Positions 1-10,330 of a DNA stretch of 64,000 nt are shown one piece after another. The notes beneath the pieces were generated by a model. It saw only the letters and a program-made list of their open reading frames with translations. It did no database searches and was not told where the DNA came from. Origin of the DNA: Sophora flavescens. Its lineage: Eukaryota; Streptophyta; Magnoliopsida; Fabales; Fabaceae. The position numbers and the translations under genes are program-made. The stretch is from positions 105,732,210-105,796,209 of the forward strand of contig CM061063.1 of assembly GCA_030762895.1 (NCBI GenBank), read 5' to 3'. The stretch's first letter is position 1. Each line of letters starts with the position of its first letter.

Positions 1-2
1 AT

Positions 3-167
3 TGTAAACAATTAATAATTGAAAAAATAAAGACTCAAGTTAGACAAGAAGATTATTATCTTGCAATTATTTCGTTAGATATAGAATGGAGTTATATGGA
101 AGAAATAGGATTAGCTTTTGAATTTGAATATGATAGACTATCATTATCTGATATATATGAAGAATGA
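3..167 (+). CDS. Small AT-rich ORF, 5' end outside the window; possible endogenous pararetrovirus
   Basis: The frame is open from base 3 to a TGA at 165-167 and has no start in the window, so this is the C-terminal part of a longer ORF. The peptide is rich in Ile, Glu, Lys and Tyr. It carries a CKQLIIEKIK stretch that resembles CKQMIINKLK in the next ORF, so the two may be diverged duplicates. It is followed after 10 bases by another small ORF and then by a tRNA-Met primer-binding site. Chains of small ORFs beside such a site are typical of Caulimoviridae. I do not recognise the protein itself, and no function is claimed. Confidence 0.35.
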   Translation, partial: CKQLIIEKIKTQVRQEDYYLAIISLDIEWSYMEEIGLAFEFEYDRLSLSDIYEE

Positions 168-177
168 GATTTACTAG

Positions 178-453
178 ATGATTAAAATGGATCAAGAAAT
201 ATTAAGTGTTTTGATAATGAAAATACCCATAGATTGTAAGCAAATGATAATTAACAAATTGAAACATCAACACTGGCAGGAAAAACTTTATTTAAAACAA
301 ATAATGCAAAGGGTACAATTAGCCTTTTGTGAGGAAGAAAGAAAAATATTAATCGAAGAAATAATGGAATTAGATGACGAAATAATGGATTATGGATATG
401 AATTACTAGTAACCCAAATTATGCATGAAAATAATCATCCAGATTATGCCTAA
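178..453 (+). CDS. Small hypothetical ORF (91 aa), pararetrovirus-like context
   Basis: A 91-codon ORF with ATG at 178 and TAA at 451. It is AT-rich, acidic/basic mixed and probably helical (EEERKILIEEIMELDDEI). No known domain is recognised. It lies between a partial ORF and the tRNA-Met primer-binding site at 494. The short gap to the upstream ORF suggests a polycistronic arrangement such as pararetroviruses use. A second in-frame ATG at 187 is an alternative start. The reading frame is undamaged, unusual next to the heavily broken elements elsewhere in the window. It could also be a chance ORF in AT-rich DNA. Confidence 0.35.
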   Translation: MIKMDQEILSVLIMKIPIDCKQMIINKLKHQHWQEKLYLKQIMQRVQLAFCEEERKILIEEIMELDDEIMDYGYELLVTQIMHENNHPDYA

Positions 454-493
454 TTACTACCACTACCTGGAAAGAAATAGAGTGGTACCGAAT

Positions 494-505
494 TGGTATC
501 AGAGC
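494..505 (+). promoter_or_regulatory. Primer-binding site complementary to initiator tRNA-Met
   Basis: TGGTATCAGAGC is the plant tRNA-iMet complement used by caulimovirids and many Ty1/copia elements to prime minus-strand DNA. The preceding bases (TACCGAAT) do not end in CA, so no LTR abuts it. That favours a pararetrovirus over an LTR retrotransposon. Confidence 0.6.
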
Positions 506-525
506 TAAGTACTAGCTAATTAATA

Positions 526-741
526 ATGAGTACTCTATACATAGAAAAATTTGTTCACTATTTAAGTATGATAGATTTAACAAATCAAAACAGATTAAAA
601 GACTTGATACAAGAATTAAAAGAAGAAGCCACTGATACATGTAATAAACATATGGAATATCATTGTGAATACTGTGATTATATAAAATACGAAAGAAAAA
701 TAGATTTAATAAAAATTTTAATTAAAAAATTAAATAAATAG
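526..741 (+). CDS. Small hypothetical ORF (71 aa) downstream of the primer-binding site
   Basis: A 71-codon ORF (ATG 526, TAG at 739) starting 20 bases after the tRNA-Met site. It is Lys/Glu/Ile-rich and contains a Cys/His cluster, HMEYHCEYCDYIKYE, that could bind a metal but matches no family I can name. The same base composition and spacing as the ORFs upstream suggest one viral-type unit. The similarity ends soon after the stop, where the sequence becomes less AT-rich (760-830), so the insertion may be truncated there. Function unknown. Confidence 0.35.
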   Translation: MSTLYIEKFVHYLSMIDLTNQNRLKDLIQELKEEATDTCNKHMEYHCEYCDYIKYERKIDLIKILIKKLNK

Positions 742-1024
742 ACGGATCAACAAGAATCTGAATCCAATGACTCAAACTAGTCAAAGGTACTTGACTTTAC
801 CCGCCCCAACGGCTGGGAAGTCGAACCCGTGCATATATCAATTTGAATTATCGTAAGATTTCTTTCTTTAGATAAATGTAGTGAATTGATCTTTAATATC
901 CAGTCAAAGATAAGTTTCAGAAAGGTTTCAATGGCATTTGAATTTAGATTCTATTATAATAATATTGGAATTGAATGGATCCGTGAATTGAAACAAGGAT
1001 CTAGTTTTGATTTCAAAACAGCTA
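742..1024. other. Non-coding stretch, no feature recognised
   Basis: No ORF or repeat of note. The short CG-containing run near 800-830 (CCCGCCCCAACGGCTGGG) may mark the junction between the virus-like segment and host DNA. Confidence 0.5.
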
Positions 1025-1804
1025 TATCATTTTGATACAGAAACGGGACAATATATGCGACAGCATATGTTAGTGTAGTATTATTTATTTATTTTTATTT
1101 TTTTACAATTTTAGACTTTTTTAAAACAAAATAAAAAATTTTATTTCTAAAAAAAACTCATTAACTAAATAATGAATTGAATTAATCAATATTTGTATGT
1201 GATTAACCATATATTTATACATACTTAACCAAAAATTTTATCTCTCAAAAAATTCATTAACCAGATAATGAACTGAATTAACCCATTAACCAGATAATAA
1301 ACTGAATTAACCAGATATTTATACGTGATTAATTGCAGATACTTAACCAAAAATTTTATTTCTCAAAAAACCCCATTAACCAGATAATGAACTAAATTAA
1401 CCAGATATTTGCAAATACTTAACCAAAAAACCCATTAACCAGATAATGAACTGAATTAACCAAATATTTGTACGTGATTAGCCAGATATTTGTACATACT
1501 TAACCAAAAAACTTTGTACGAAATTAACCATATATTTGCACATACTTAACCAAAAAATCTATTAGCCAGATAATGAACCGAATTAACCAGATATTTATAC
1601 GTGATTAATTAGATATTTACAGATATTTAACCAAAAACCCATTAACCAGATAATAAACTGAATTAACCAGATATTTATACGTGATTAATCAGATACTTAC
1701 ACATACTTAACCAAAAAATTTATTTCTCAAAAAAACTAAATTTAAAAACAAAACTGCTACAGTATAACATCATATATTGTCCCAAAAGTATCTCAAAATA
1801 TCAT
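1025..1804. mobile_element. Inverted-repeat (foldback/MITE-like) element with an internal tandem array
   Basis: Imperfect inverted repeats of about 50 bases face each other at roughly 1030-1078 and 1752-1799. The best core is a perfect 13-mer, GGGACAATATATG at 1045-1057, whose reverse complement lies at 1771-1783; TTTTGATAC at 1030 pairs with a TTTTGAGATAC-like end on the right. Almost all the interior is the tandem array described separately. There is no coding capacity. The outer limits and a target duplication could not be fixed. It may be a non-autonomous DNA transposon or a tandem array that acquired flanking inverted repeats. Confidence 0.45.
1130..1740. repeat. Irregular tandem repeat (ATTAACCAGATAATGAACTG unit)
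   Basis: At least seven imperfect copies of a unit of roughly 55-105 bases. Each begins with ATTAACCAGATAATGAACTG, continues through AATTAACCAGATATTTATAC and ends ATACTTAACCAAAAA. Copy length varies because sub-blocks are lost. Copies start near 1159, 1255, 1283, 1374, 1433, 1560 and 1640. Confidence 0.8.
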
Positions 1805-3184
1805 TTTTCTTTAAAAGGTGGTGAAATCATTTGTTTCAATTTTTAAATATTTAATTGTTTTATATGTGCCTTGTGTTTTCTTCACGCCTGATATATCACT
1901 ATTTGAATCTGTTTTCAATTAATCTTAACAATTTAAAATTGTTAAAGATATTAATAGTAAAAGATGGAGATCCTTTGAATTCAAAAGTGATTTGAATTGT
2001 ACAGGTAAATTTCAATTGCTTTCAAAAGAGTTTTGAAAGTGAATTGATTATTTATATTTTTATTTGGTAAATCTTTTGATTTAAAAATAAAATGATTTAA
2101 TCAATTTAAATTATTTAAAGATAATAATAATACTAAATGGTTATTATTATGTACAATTAAATAATTTTAACCGTGAGGTATATGGTTATGACCTTAGACT
2201 ATAGTGTTATTTATTTTGGGTAAATACGACATGTGTGTCGTGATTTATTTATTTAAATATGGTCTGCGTGTCATGTCTTTTAATTTATTTATTTATATAT
2301 TTATTTTAAATAAATGTAATTGCACGAGTTGAAGAGAAGGCAACACCAAATAATGACGTCGTGGAGAAGCTTGTTCGAATGTCAAAGATTTGTAATAATT
2401 GATTTATTTAATTCTTGCACATTATGAGGCCATAACTATATCACCTTATCTGATATGTTTATGTATGATATGCATAAAATGTATGGGATGTAAATTTTTG
2501 TATGTGATGCATGAAATGTATGTATACATGTATGTTTTAAATGTTATCTATGTTTATTAAATGTATGATAGCATGCATGCATGTATTCTGATAGACGTCT
2601 TGTATGAGATACAACACCGGTGAGATCATTTTAATAAAAAAATCATTCAAAAGGAAATATTAAGTTTAAAAGCCTTCCAATGCATGACACTCATCAAGAC
2701 TAATATCGAATGTGTGTAGGTCCGTCAAAGCGGAGTGCATTTTTCTATACTAGTAAGATGCGGTAGGACAATTGTAATGTCCAAATGCTATCCATTGGGT
2801 CTAACTTAACTAGCCAAATTCAATATGATTGAAAGGCTTATAGGCATTGAGTTGGGCTTTAGTCCATGAGATGGATTAGAATAAGGGTTATTCACCCAAC
2901 TGATCCAAGAGTTACATGAGATGTAATTGGAAAGGAGTTTCCTACCTAATTAACTAAGTTTTGGGAGAACAACCAACGTTGACTCAAAACAAGGTGAAAT
3001 ATGGATCTTGGTCTCACTAGAAAATCTTTCAACGGGATTTTCTGAGTCAATGATGAGGGTCATTGATTTGAGCGAAATAGTGGGAGAGTATTTAATAAAA
3101 TTCCTTATTAAATATGTTTTATCATGATACTTATATTCTGCATGTTTATGTAATTAGTACCATGGAATAAAACACTATAAGTTA
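1805..3184. other. Non-coding; right part is probably the leader of the copia element that follows
   Basis: No ORF of note. From about 2690 the sequence is less AT-rich and runs without a break into the copia gag remnant, so it is probably that element's untranslated leader. I found no second copy of its LTR (TGTTGGTGTAAGCC) here, so the 5' LTR is missing or lies beyond recognition. 2480-2590 is rich in alternating ATGTATG/GCATGC steps. Confidence 0.4.
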
Positions 3185-3192
3185 TTACTGTG

Positions 3193-3888
3193 ATTTGTCT
3201 TTAAGAAGGACAAGACATCTAGAATTAAATTTCTGGATTGGTACAAGAATTTGAGGATTGTCCTCAAGTACGAGAAATATTTGTATGTTCTCGAGCAAAT
3301 GATTCCTAAGTAACCAGTTCCTACTAGGATTGAAAAAGATGCTTACAAGAAGCATCAAGTCGATGTACTGAATGTAGGATATCTCATGCTTGCAAACATG
3401 GCGGCGTATGATATGATCATGCACCTCAAGATACTCTACCTAGAGCGTGCAAGGCATGAGAGAACGAGGCTTCCCAACACCTTTTTCAACTGCAAAAGGA
3501 AATCCAGACAGCTATCGTGTGCTTCATACCATTGAGTACATTGAGAACCTAGTAAAAATTGAGGCTTCGTTTTGGCCAATTGTTGGCCGATGATAAGATC
3601 TTGCAATTATTGCCGGATAGTTATAGTCAAATCGTTGTAAACGATTTTGACAAACCTCTGCTAGAGATTGCAAGGAAGTTGAGAACTTCCAAGCATAATG
3701 TCTACAGTAAAAAAGGGTATACTATTATGTTAGTCTTGAAAGGGAAAGTATTAAGCATGCTAAACAAGGAGAAGAATAAGGAGAAGAACAAGGGCAAGAA
3801 CAAGTTCAAGCCCAATACTCCAGTCTTGAAGCTAATAGGCGGGATTGCAAAGGAAGGTTATTTCATTGAGGTTAGACTGGACATTTGA
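3193..3888 (+). pseudogene. copia gag remnant
   Basis: Conceptual translation from 3193 gives KDKTSRIKFLDWYKNLRIVL and KYEKYLYVLEQ, the N-terminal core of plant copia capsid proteins (Retrotran_gag family). A stop at about 3310, further stops near 3530-3550 and a frame change before 3559 interrupt it. The open part 3559-3888 continues with LQLLPDSYSQIVVN and a Lys/Asn-rich tract (NKEKNKEKNKGKNK). The zinc knuckle expected just after this is not recognisable. In an intact element the product would form the virus-like particle. Confidence 0.75.
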
Positions 3889-3979
3889 AAACTGCTAGAG
3901 ATACAAGAAAGAGTGTGAGAAAATAAAGGAAGTATGACTTCCTCTTCGAGCATTGTGTTATAGAAGTCAACCTACTTCA

Positions 3980-5218
3980 AAAATCATGGGTATTTGATAT
4001 CGCATGTGGATCTCACATTAACGTGAAGGATAAAAAGGAGTAGGACGTTGACTAAAGGCGAAGTCAACATGTGAATAGGAAATGGAGCAAAAGTTGCTGC
4101 ATTAACTATAGAAGGTTTTGACTTTTCCTTTGGGCTTGTTTTGGAACTAAATAAATGTTATTATGTTCCAGCTATTGGTAGAAACATCAGTCACATGATA
4201 TTTTCTATGCTAGCAAGTTTTTGGATAATGGACTTTGTGTCCTTAATCCTCATATGCCCATTTATAATATAAATACGAAAGGATCAAACCAAGTGATTTG
4301 AACCCTGCATGCCTTTGGCATTTTCGTTTATGCCATATAGGTGAGAAACGCATCTCCAAACTCCATAAGGATGGACTCTCGGACTCATTCGATTATGAAT
4401 CGTTTGATGGATGCAAATCTTGCTTGTTGTGGAAGTTGACTAAAGCCCCATTCACCAGGCAAGGTGAAAGGGCTGGTGATCTTTTGGGCTTGATACATAG
4501 CGATGTATGTGGGATCCTAAAAAGTATACTAGAGATGGTTATCCTTACTTCGTCACGTTTACTAATGATTTCAGTAAATATGAATTTGTGTATCTTATGA
4601 AACACAAGTTTGAAACCTTTGAAAAGTTCAAAAAGTTCAAGAATGAAGTGGAGAACCAACTTGGCAAAAGTATTAAGGTCATACGATCAGATCATGGTGG
4701 CGAATACTTAAGCCAATAGTTTGATGACTATCTGAGAGAGTGTGGGATAGTGTCCCAACTCACACCTCCTGGAATGCCACAATGGAATGGTGTGTCAGAA
4801 AGGAGTAATCGCACCTTGTTAGACATGGTACGATCTATGATGAGTCGTTCATACCTTTTATGACTCTTTCTTGGGTTTTGTTCTACTTACAACTGCATTC
4901 ACTCTTAACCATGTTTCATTTAAGGCGGTTGAAAAGAATCCATATGAGATATGGATTGGTCGAAGACCCAGTTTGTCATTTATGAGGATTTTGGGATGTC
5001 AGGTTTATGTTAAACGTCTTATGACGGATAAACTTGGACCCAAATCGGATAAGTGTATATTTGTGGGATATCCTAAGGAAACCAAAGGATATTACTTCTA
5101 CAACACCTCCGAGGACAAAGTGTTTGTCGTTAGTACTGGAGTATTCCTTGAGAAGGAATACATCTCTAAAGGATACAATGGGAGGAATGTAGAACTTGGA
5201 GAAATCCAAGTACCATAA
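3980..5218 (+). pseudogene. copia protease and integrase remnant
   Basis: At about 3983 SWVFDIACGSH marks the aspartic protease; the usual D-T/S-G is changed to D-I-A. The pre-integrase zinc region follows at 4298 (LWHFRLCHIGEKRI ... CKSC). The integrase core keeps its first Asp (HSDVCG, about 4500). The frame then changes near 4507 and continues with the second Asp (IRSDHGGEYL, about 4690) and, after a TAG at 4717, the Glu in SERSNRTLL (about 4797). The C-terminal part, 4871-5218, includes KNPYEIWIGRRPS and GCQVYVKRL. Catalytic residues are largely present, but the reading frame is lost. Confidence 0.8.
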
Positions 5219-5236
5219 GATATTGACCCGCCTACA

Positions 5237-6778
5237 ATGGAACAAGAACTGGTTCCACAAGAAGTTGTGGTTGAACCGCCGATTCAAGTAACACAAGGCT
5301 TGTGTAGGTCTAACAGGCCACGTAACCAATCTGAGAGATATGGACTTCTCCTAAATCAGGAAGGTGATGTGCTGCTCATGGATCAAGATGAGCCTATAAC
5401 CTACCAAGGGGCCATAATTGGCCCAGAACCTGAGAAGTGGCTTGAGGCCATGTGATCCGAGATGGAATCCATGTACACGAACCAGGTAGGGACCTTGGTT
5501 GAGCCACCCGAAGGGGTAAAACCCATAGGGTGCAAATGGGTCTTCAAGAAGAAGACTGACATGGATGGTAAAGTGGGTACCTTTAAGCTGTGACTGGTTG
5601 GGAAATGTTTCAAGCAAATTCATGGTGTAGGCCATGATGAAACTTTCTCCCCAATAGCGTTGCTTTAATTTATTCAGATTCTGCTTGCTATTGCTGCATA
5701 CTATGACTATGAAATCTGGAAGATGGATGTCAAGACTGCATTCCTTGACGGGAATATTCTCGAGGATGTGTACATGACACAAACCGAGGTTTTTGTCGAT
5801 CCAAAGGATGTTAGGAAGATAGGTAAGTTGCAAAGATCCATTGTTGGATTAAAGTAAGCTTCCAGAAGCTGGAATCTTCGTTTTAATAAAGCTTTAAGAT
5901 AATTTGGATTTATCAAGAATGAGGATGAACCTTGTGTGTACAAGAAGGTTAGTGGGAGTGAGATTGTCTTTCTCGTTTTGTATGTTGATGACATACTACT
6001 CATAGAAAACGATATCCCAACACTGCAAAATGTGAAAACATGGTTGGGGAATTGTTTCTTGATGAAGAACTTGGGCGAGGCTTCCTACGTGTTAGGAATC
6101 AGGATCTATAGAGATATATCGCTGAAGTTGTTGGGCCTTAGTCAGAGTACGTTATGTATTACACCAATTGTCTTGTATGCTTTGAGCATGACAAGAAGGT
6201 ACCAATTGATATCGGTGAAGGTCACTGAACTGTAGTCAAGAACATCCTTAAGTATCTGAGAAGAACTTAGGATACATTCTTGACAGATGAAGACGAGGAA
6301 GAAATCATTGTAAGGTGTTACATAGACGGTGTTTCCAAACCGATAAAGATTATTCCAGATCGAAGTCTGGATTTGTGTTTTATCTTAATAGTGGCACTGT
6401 ATACTTGGAAAAAGTTCCAAGTGCGAGACAGTTATAGATTTCATTACAGAGACCAAGTATATAGTTGCCTTCAATGTAGATTTAAAGCTCGTTTGGATCG
6501 ACAAGTTCATTTATGAACTAGGAATGATTCCTAACTTTACGAACTCCATTGATCTCGTTGCGATGATAATGGAGTAATCACATAAGCTAAGGAAACATGA
6601 TCTCACCAATGATCTGAACATATACTTAGGTGCTTCCATCTCATTTGATAGATGAACGATGGAGGAGAGATGTGAAGATGTGCAGAACGGCAACACTAAT
6701 AATCCGCTAATGGAGTCTCTTGCTCAACGGTAGCATGACACTCACACTAGATCGATGGGTGTTAGATTAATGCCTGAT
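5237..6778 (+). pseudogene. copia reverse transcriptase and RNase H remnant
   Basis: The linker with RSNRPRNQSERYG (5320) leads into the RT (RVT_2): WVFKKKTDMDG, WKMDVKTAFLDGNILEDVYM and, in the open part from 5936, the catalytic LYVDDILL box. Stops fall at about 5453, 5593, 5668 and 5854. RNase H is scrambled but traceable: SGFVFYLNSGTVYLEK near 6365, then the CDDNGVIT and AKET region near 6560. The tail reads SMGVRLMPDWL at about 6750, just before the polypurine tract. Non-functional. Confidence 0.8.
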
Positions 6779-6791
6779 TGGCTCTAGTACT

Positions 6792-6801
6792 AGTGGGAGA
6801 T
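6792..6801 (+). promoter_or_regulatory. Polypurine tract of the copia element
   Basis: The purine-rich AGTGGGAGAT directly abuts the LTR start TGTTGG at 6802. It would prime plus-strand synthesis. Confidence 0.75.
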
Positions 6802-8200
6802 TGTTGGTGTAAGCCCTAGATGCCAATCTATTTTGAATAGAACATCATTTGTATCATGAATTTAATAATATATTTGATATATGAATAAGGCATTCATTTA
6901 TTATGTTATTAGTTTATAGCATAATAAAGTCCTTAGAAAATGCAGTTCATTCAATGAGATATTAAGTACGTGACTTAATTGTGAGACCTCATTGAATAAT
7001 AGAACGCTATTTTTAAATATCCGTAGTCGAGTGTTATTGTTAATTAGGACGACAATAATACATATAGACTGTTGTGTGAGTAGACTGATGACCAAATCTC
7101 ATGGGTCATAGATATGTGATATCAAGTCGGCATACATGTATAAACATTAGGAGTAATATTTATTCCGGATGACCAACTATGAGAATACTTCATAATAGTT
7201 ATGTAAGTGTCATAAGTATTCTCATGGCGAACACAGTGAAGTAGTCATTCGACTTGAAGTCACTACGATTCCTACATGAGGGGTTGTAGGCTTTAATGCT
7301 ATCAAACGTCATGCGTAACAGGGTGATCATAACGATAGTTATTGGGCCTGCAATAAATCATGTTGAGGAGTGTAAGTGATGTAGACAGTATTCGTCCCTC
7401 CTACATAACAGGGGTAATGTCTTGGGCCCCTCGATAGAGTCAGATGTGAAATATGTGTGGCCACGTGGAAGTGGGCAAATATGTGATATTGGATCCATTT
7501 ATGATTACATGTCTACTCGGGGATTGAGGAACAAATAATTAAACATAATAAGGATGACACTTTATGCCATGTGTTCAATTAAGACATATGGACGAATGGA
7601 CATTTACTACACGGTAAATTTTGGTCGCAATAAGGCTAAAATCGGATCACCGATACTCTTGTTAATTGGGTAGTAATGATGCATTGTTAGATGCCGCTCA
7701 TTATTTATAATATTTAATATTATAATTAATATTTGATATTATTATAATATTTAATATTATTGGCAACTTAGTGGAAGCTTATAGGGTCACACGCGTAGAG
7801 CAAATGCGGAGCATTTATATTAATTAAATATGATTTAATTAATATAAGGACAATTGGGCTTGTAGTGTACAAAGCCCAATATGGTAAACAGTTAAGTTAA
7901 ACGGAGCTGCCAACTTATAAATAGAAGTGCTCTCCCCTCTATCCTAGTCTGGCTAACCGTGCCTCCTCGTAGCCGTCAGCTAGCATAAGACGCATAGCTC
8001 CGACGCCCATTTACTCGTGTGGACCGAGTAGAGGTGCCGCCCCTTCGTGGCACTAGTGATCCAAACGAAAAAGCACGCTTCAAGAGGTAAACACAATAGC
8101 CTTATTTGTGATTCATGGTTGTAATGTGCGATCCATGGGATGATTTTCTTCCGCCTTGAGATTTGATTTTAAAAGAGGATAATCTCATGAAAAACCAACA
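6802..8200 (+). repeat. 3' LTR of the copia element (1,399 bp)
   Basis: It begins TGTTGGTGTAAGCCCTAGAT and ends AAAACCAACA, giving a perfect 6-base terminal inverted repeat TGTTGG/CCAACA. A TATA box (TATAAATA, 7916-7923) follows a U3 of about 1.1 kb and precedes a CT-rich start region, so the promoter layout is complete. An AT-rich block near 7697-7760 repeats TAATATTTAATATTAT, and 7817-7850 is a long palindrome. No partner LTR is seen to the left. Confidence 0.8.
7916..7923 (+). promoter_or_regulatory. TATA box in the copia LTR
   Basis: TATAAATA followed by GAAGTGCTCTCCCCTC, the usual start context in plant LTR promoters. Confidence 0.55.
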
Positions 8201-8206
8201 AGTCGG

Positions 8207-8475
8207 TCGTCCAAGCGACAAGTCCCCAAAACCGGTGCACACCCTTATTCATGGTGAGAATGCTCATGCAAAGCAATGACACTGTAGCTGCACGGCACAA
8301 TCGAGGCACACCCTGGATCAAGGGTGCTCATGCATAGTGCACAACCTCATCCCTGGAAAGAATGCTCATGTAATACAATGATACTATAGCTGCACGGTAC
8401 AACCGGTGCACACCTTGATTCGCTTTCGAGGTTGCTCAAGCAAAGCATTGACATTATAGTTGCACAAATTAAATC
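8207..8475. repeat. Imperfect tandem repeat with GCTCATGCAAAGCAATGACA core
   Basis: Three to four diverged copies of a unit holding ACCGGTGCACACC, GAATGCTCATG, CAAAGCAATGACAC and TAGCTGCACGG. Copies start near 8232, 8303 (partial), 8344 and 8403. It lies at the left edge of the minus-strand LTR-like region. Confidence 0.6.
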
Positions 8476-8691
8476 TAACATAGGACAGTCCCACGAGGAC
8501 TTCGGACCTCGTATGTCTCAGACATACATTATAAACACAATGAAACCTATGAACCTCACTGAATTACATCAATAACAACCTAGTGCCTCAAGCTTCCATC
8601 ATAGCCTAGACTCACATTCTATAACACATTTCATTTTTATTATAATCCATTTAAGCTAGGCACTTCTAATTCTCCGATACTTTCTCACCCA
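8476..8691. other. Non-coding left segment of a split LTR-like region
   Basis: No ORF. It ends in the ACCCA target copy of the solo LTR that follows and was presumably continuous with 10331 onward before that insertion. Confidence 0.4.
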
Positions 8692-10325
8692 TGTAAGACT
8701 CAATAGCTTAGAGACTTTGATATATGACAAATACAATTTAATGTGTGTGCAAGTGTTTTAGTGTCAAATTGCAAAGACAGGTATCAAGAAGTGATCAACA
8801 AGTTCATTAAGCAAATTCAAGGAAAATATTCAAGGAAGAACTTGAAGGAATCAAGGAGCTGCATGTAGAAATCAAAAGAGCAAAGTCAAAGATCAAAGGA
8901 TCATCAAGACCAAGCTTAAAGGAGAATTTTAGATTTAAGTCTTAGATGATTTGTAAGAGAAAGAAATCTCATAGTCACAAAATAGCTCAACTAAAAAGAT
9001 GCATGAAGAAAATCAATTTTCATAACCTGCATTAAAAGGAATAAGTTTTTTTTAATGAAAATGATTTTTGGAAATAAGAAAATTATTTGTCAGGTACAAC
9101 CATGTAATCAATGGTTGTATGTCTGCTACTGTAACTGACAAATGAATTTAAGGTTCTTGATTCAATACATAGATGTATTGAATGAGTGTATCGATGGATT
9201 AACCAAGTTCAAGTTTTTGCAAAACACGTACAACCATGTATTACACAGGTGTACACAAACTATCAGAACTATCGGTATGAAATTGGTTAATACAGCCATG
9301 TACTCAACCCCTGTTCAAGAATCAGAATCAAGAAAACATATTCTGTTATCAGACCCAAATCTGTTTTAGTTGATCCCAACGACTATAACTCGTTTCCTAT
9401 ATATAGAGGGATCAAATAAACACTTTTAACATATCAGAAATTTTACAAAATCAATTTGAGAGATCAATTGTGAAAATCATTCATCTTCTTGCTTGAGCTT
9501 CATCGTGAAAAAGAGTGTTTCAATTCTCATAAGAACTTCAACTTGTATATCTGACTATTGAGAGTTTAGGAATCAATCTTTTCGTTCTATTTGATTAGGG
9601 TGAGGTATCCCTAAGGAAGAACATTGAGGCTCTTCACAAGAGTGTGGTATCTAGAGGTGAAGGAGTTCTCTGTGGTGTAAAGATTTTTCAAGCTACCTGG
9701 CTAAAGCTTGTTGTGTTTGTGTGTGAATACCCACAGGTGGAGTGTGGACTGGATGTAAGTCACAGTGGTGGTGGCTGAACCAGTATAAAATTGATTGTGT
9801 GGTATCTCTAAACTCAAACTCTTTAATTCCTGTCTTGCACATATAACTGTGATTTTGATGTTCTAAGTTTTCAATTGATATCAGTTCTTGATCTGTTTAA
9901 TGTGAATTAAAACCAGAGTATTACTGCAATCAATCTTGAGTTATTAATTGTTCAAAACTGAGTTGATTAAGACAGTTCTTGATCACTGAAACTGAAACTG
10001 AAACTGATATATTGTAACTTCAGTTCTTGACTGATTAAGGCCTATATCTAATACATGTACGACCCTGAACTGAACTTCTTCCTGTTTGATTCAATCACTA
10101 TTTTAATTGATAGCTGAGAGCTGTGAACTTGAATCTTATTACTGATTTATCTTTCTGAATTAATCTTTCTTTCCTCACCACCTTCTATTCAAGATTTCAT
10201 AAAAAGTCCTGCACTGTTTTTGTAAAAGATCCTGAGACAACTCTGATTTGAAAAGTAAAGTTTTTTAAAAGCTTTTTGAAAGCTCAATTCACCCCCCCTC
10301 TTGAGTCTTTGAATCCAAACCAACA
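8692..10325 (+). mobile_element. Solo LTR of a SIRE-type Ty1/copia element (1,634 bp)
   Basis: It begins TGTAAGACTC and ends CCAAACCAACA, flanked on both sides by the 5-base target duplication ACCCA (8687-8691 and 10326-10330). The 3' end has the CAATTCACCCCCCCTCTTGAG block that ends SIRE/Maximus-type LTRs. A TATA box (TATATATAG, 9398-9406) sits about 700 bases in. No primer-binding site or polypurine tract adjoins it, so the element was reduced by LTR-LTR recombination. The short ORF at 9142-9369 is not a gene. Confidence 0.85.
9398..9406 (+). promoter_or_regulatory. TATA box of the solo LTR
   Basis: TATATATAG in CGTTTCCTATATATAGAGGG, central in the LTR. It could still promote read-through into flanking DNA. 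Confidence 0.45.
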
Positions 10326-10330
10326 ACCCA

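Larger units (their letters stand above)
3185..8200 (+). mobile_element. Decayed Ty1/copia LTR retrotransposon with 3' LTR
   Basis: Remnants of gag, protease, integrase, reverse transcriptase and RNase H follow in copia order (integrase before RT) on the plus strand. They end in a polypurine tract and a TGTTGG...CCAACA LTR. The coding part is broken by many stops and at least three frame changes. No 5' LTR is visible, so the left limit is arbitrary (the leader may reach back to about 2690). The gag motif FLDWYKNLRIVLK and the C-terminal HTRSMGVRLMPDWL are typical of one plant copia group, but I do not assign the lineage. Not mobile as it stands. Confidence 0.85.

Noticed and set aside
494..505. 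tRNA gene
   Set aside because: Only the 12-base complement of a tRNA 3' end is present, i.e. a primer-binding site; the same holds for 21067-21084, 43728-43740 and 48156-48167.
1130..1740. CRISPR-like array
   Set aside because: Units vary in length and have no unique spacers; the genome is a plant.
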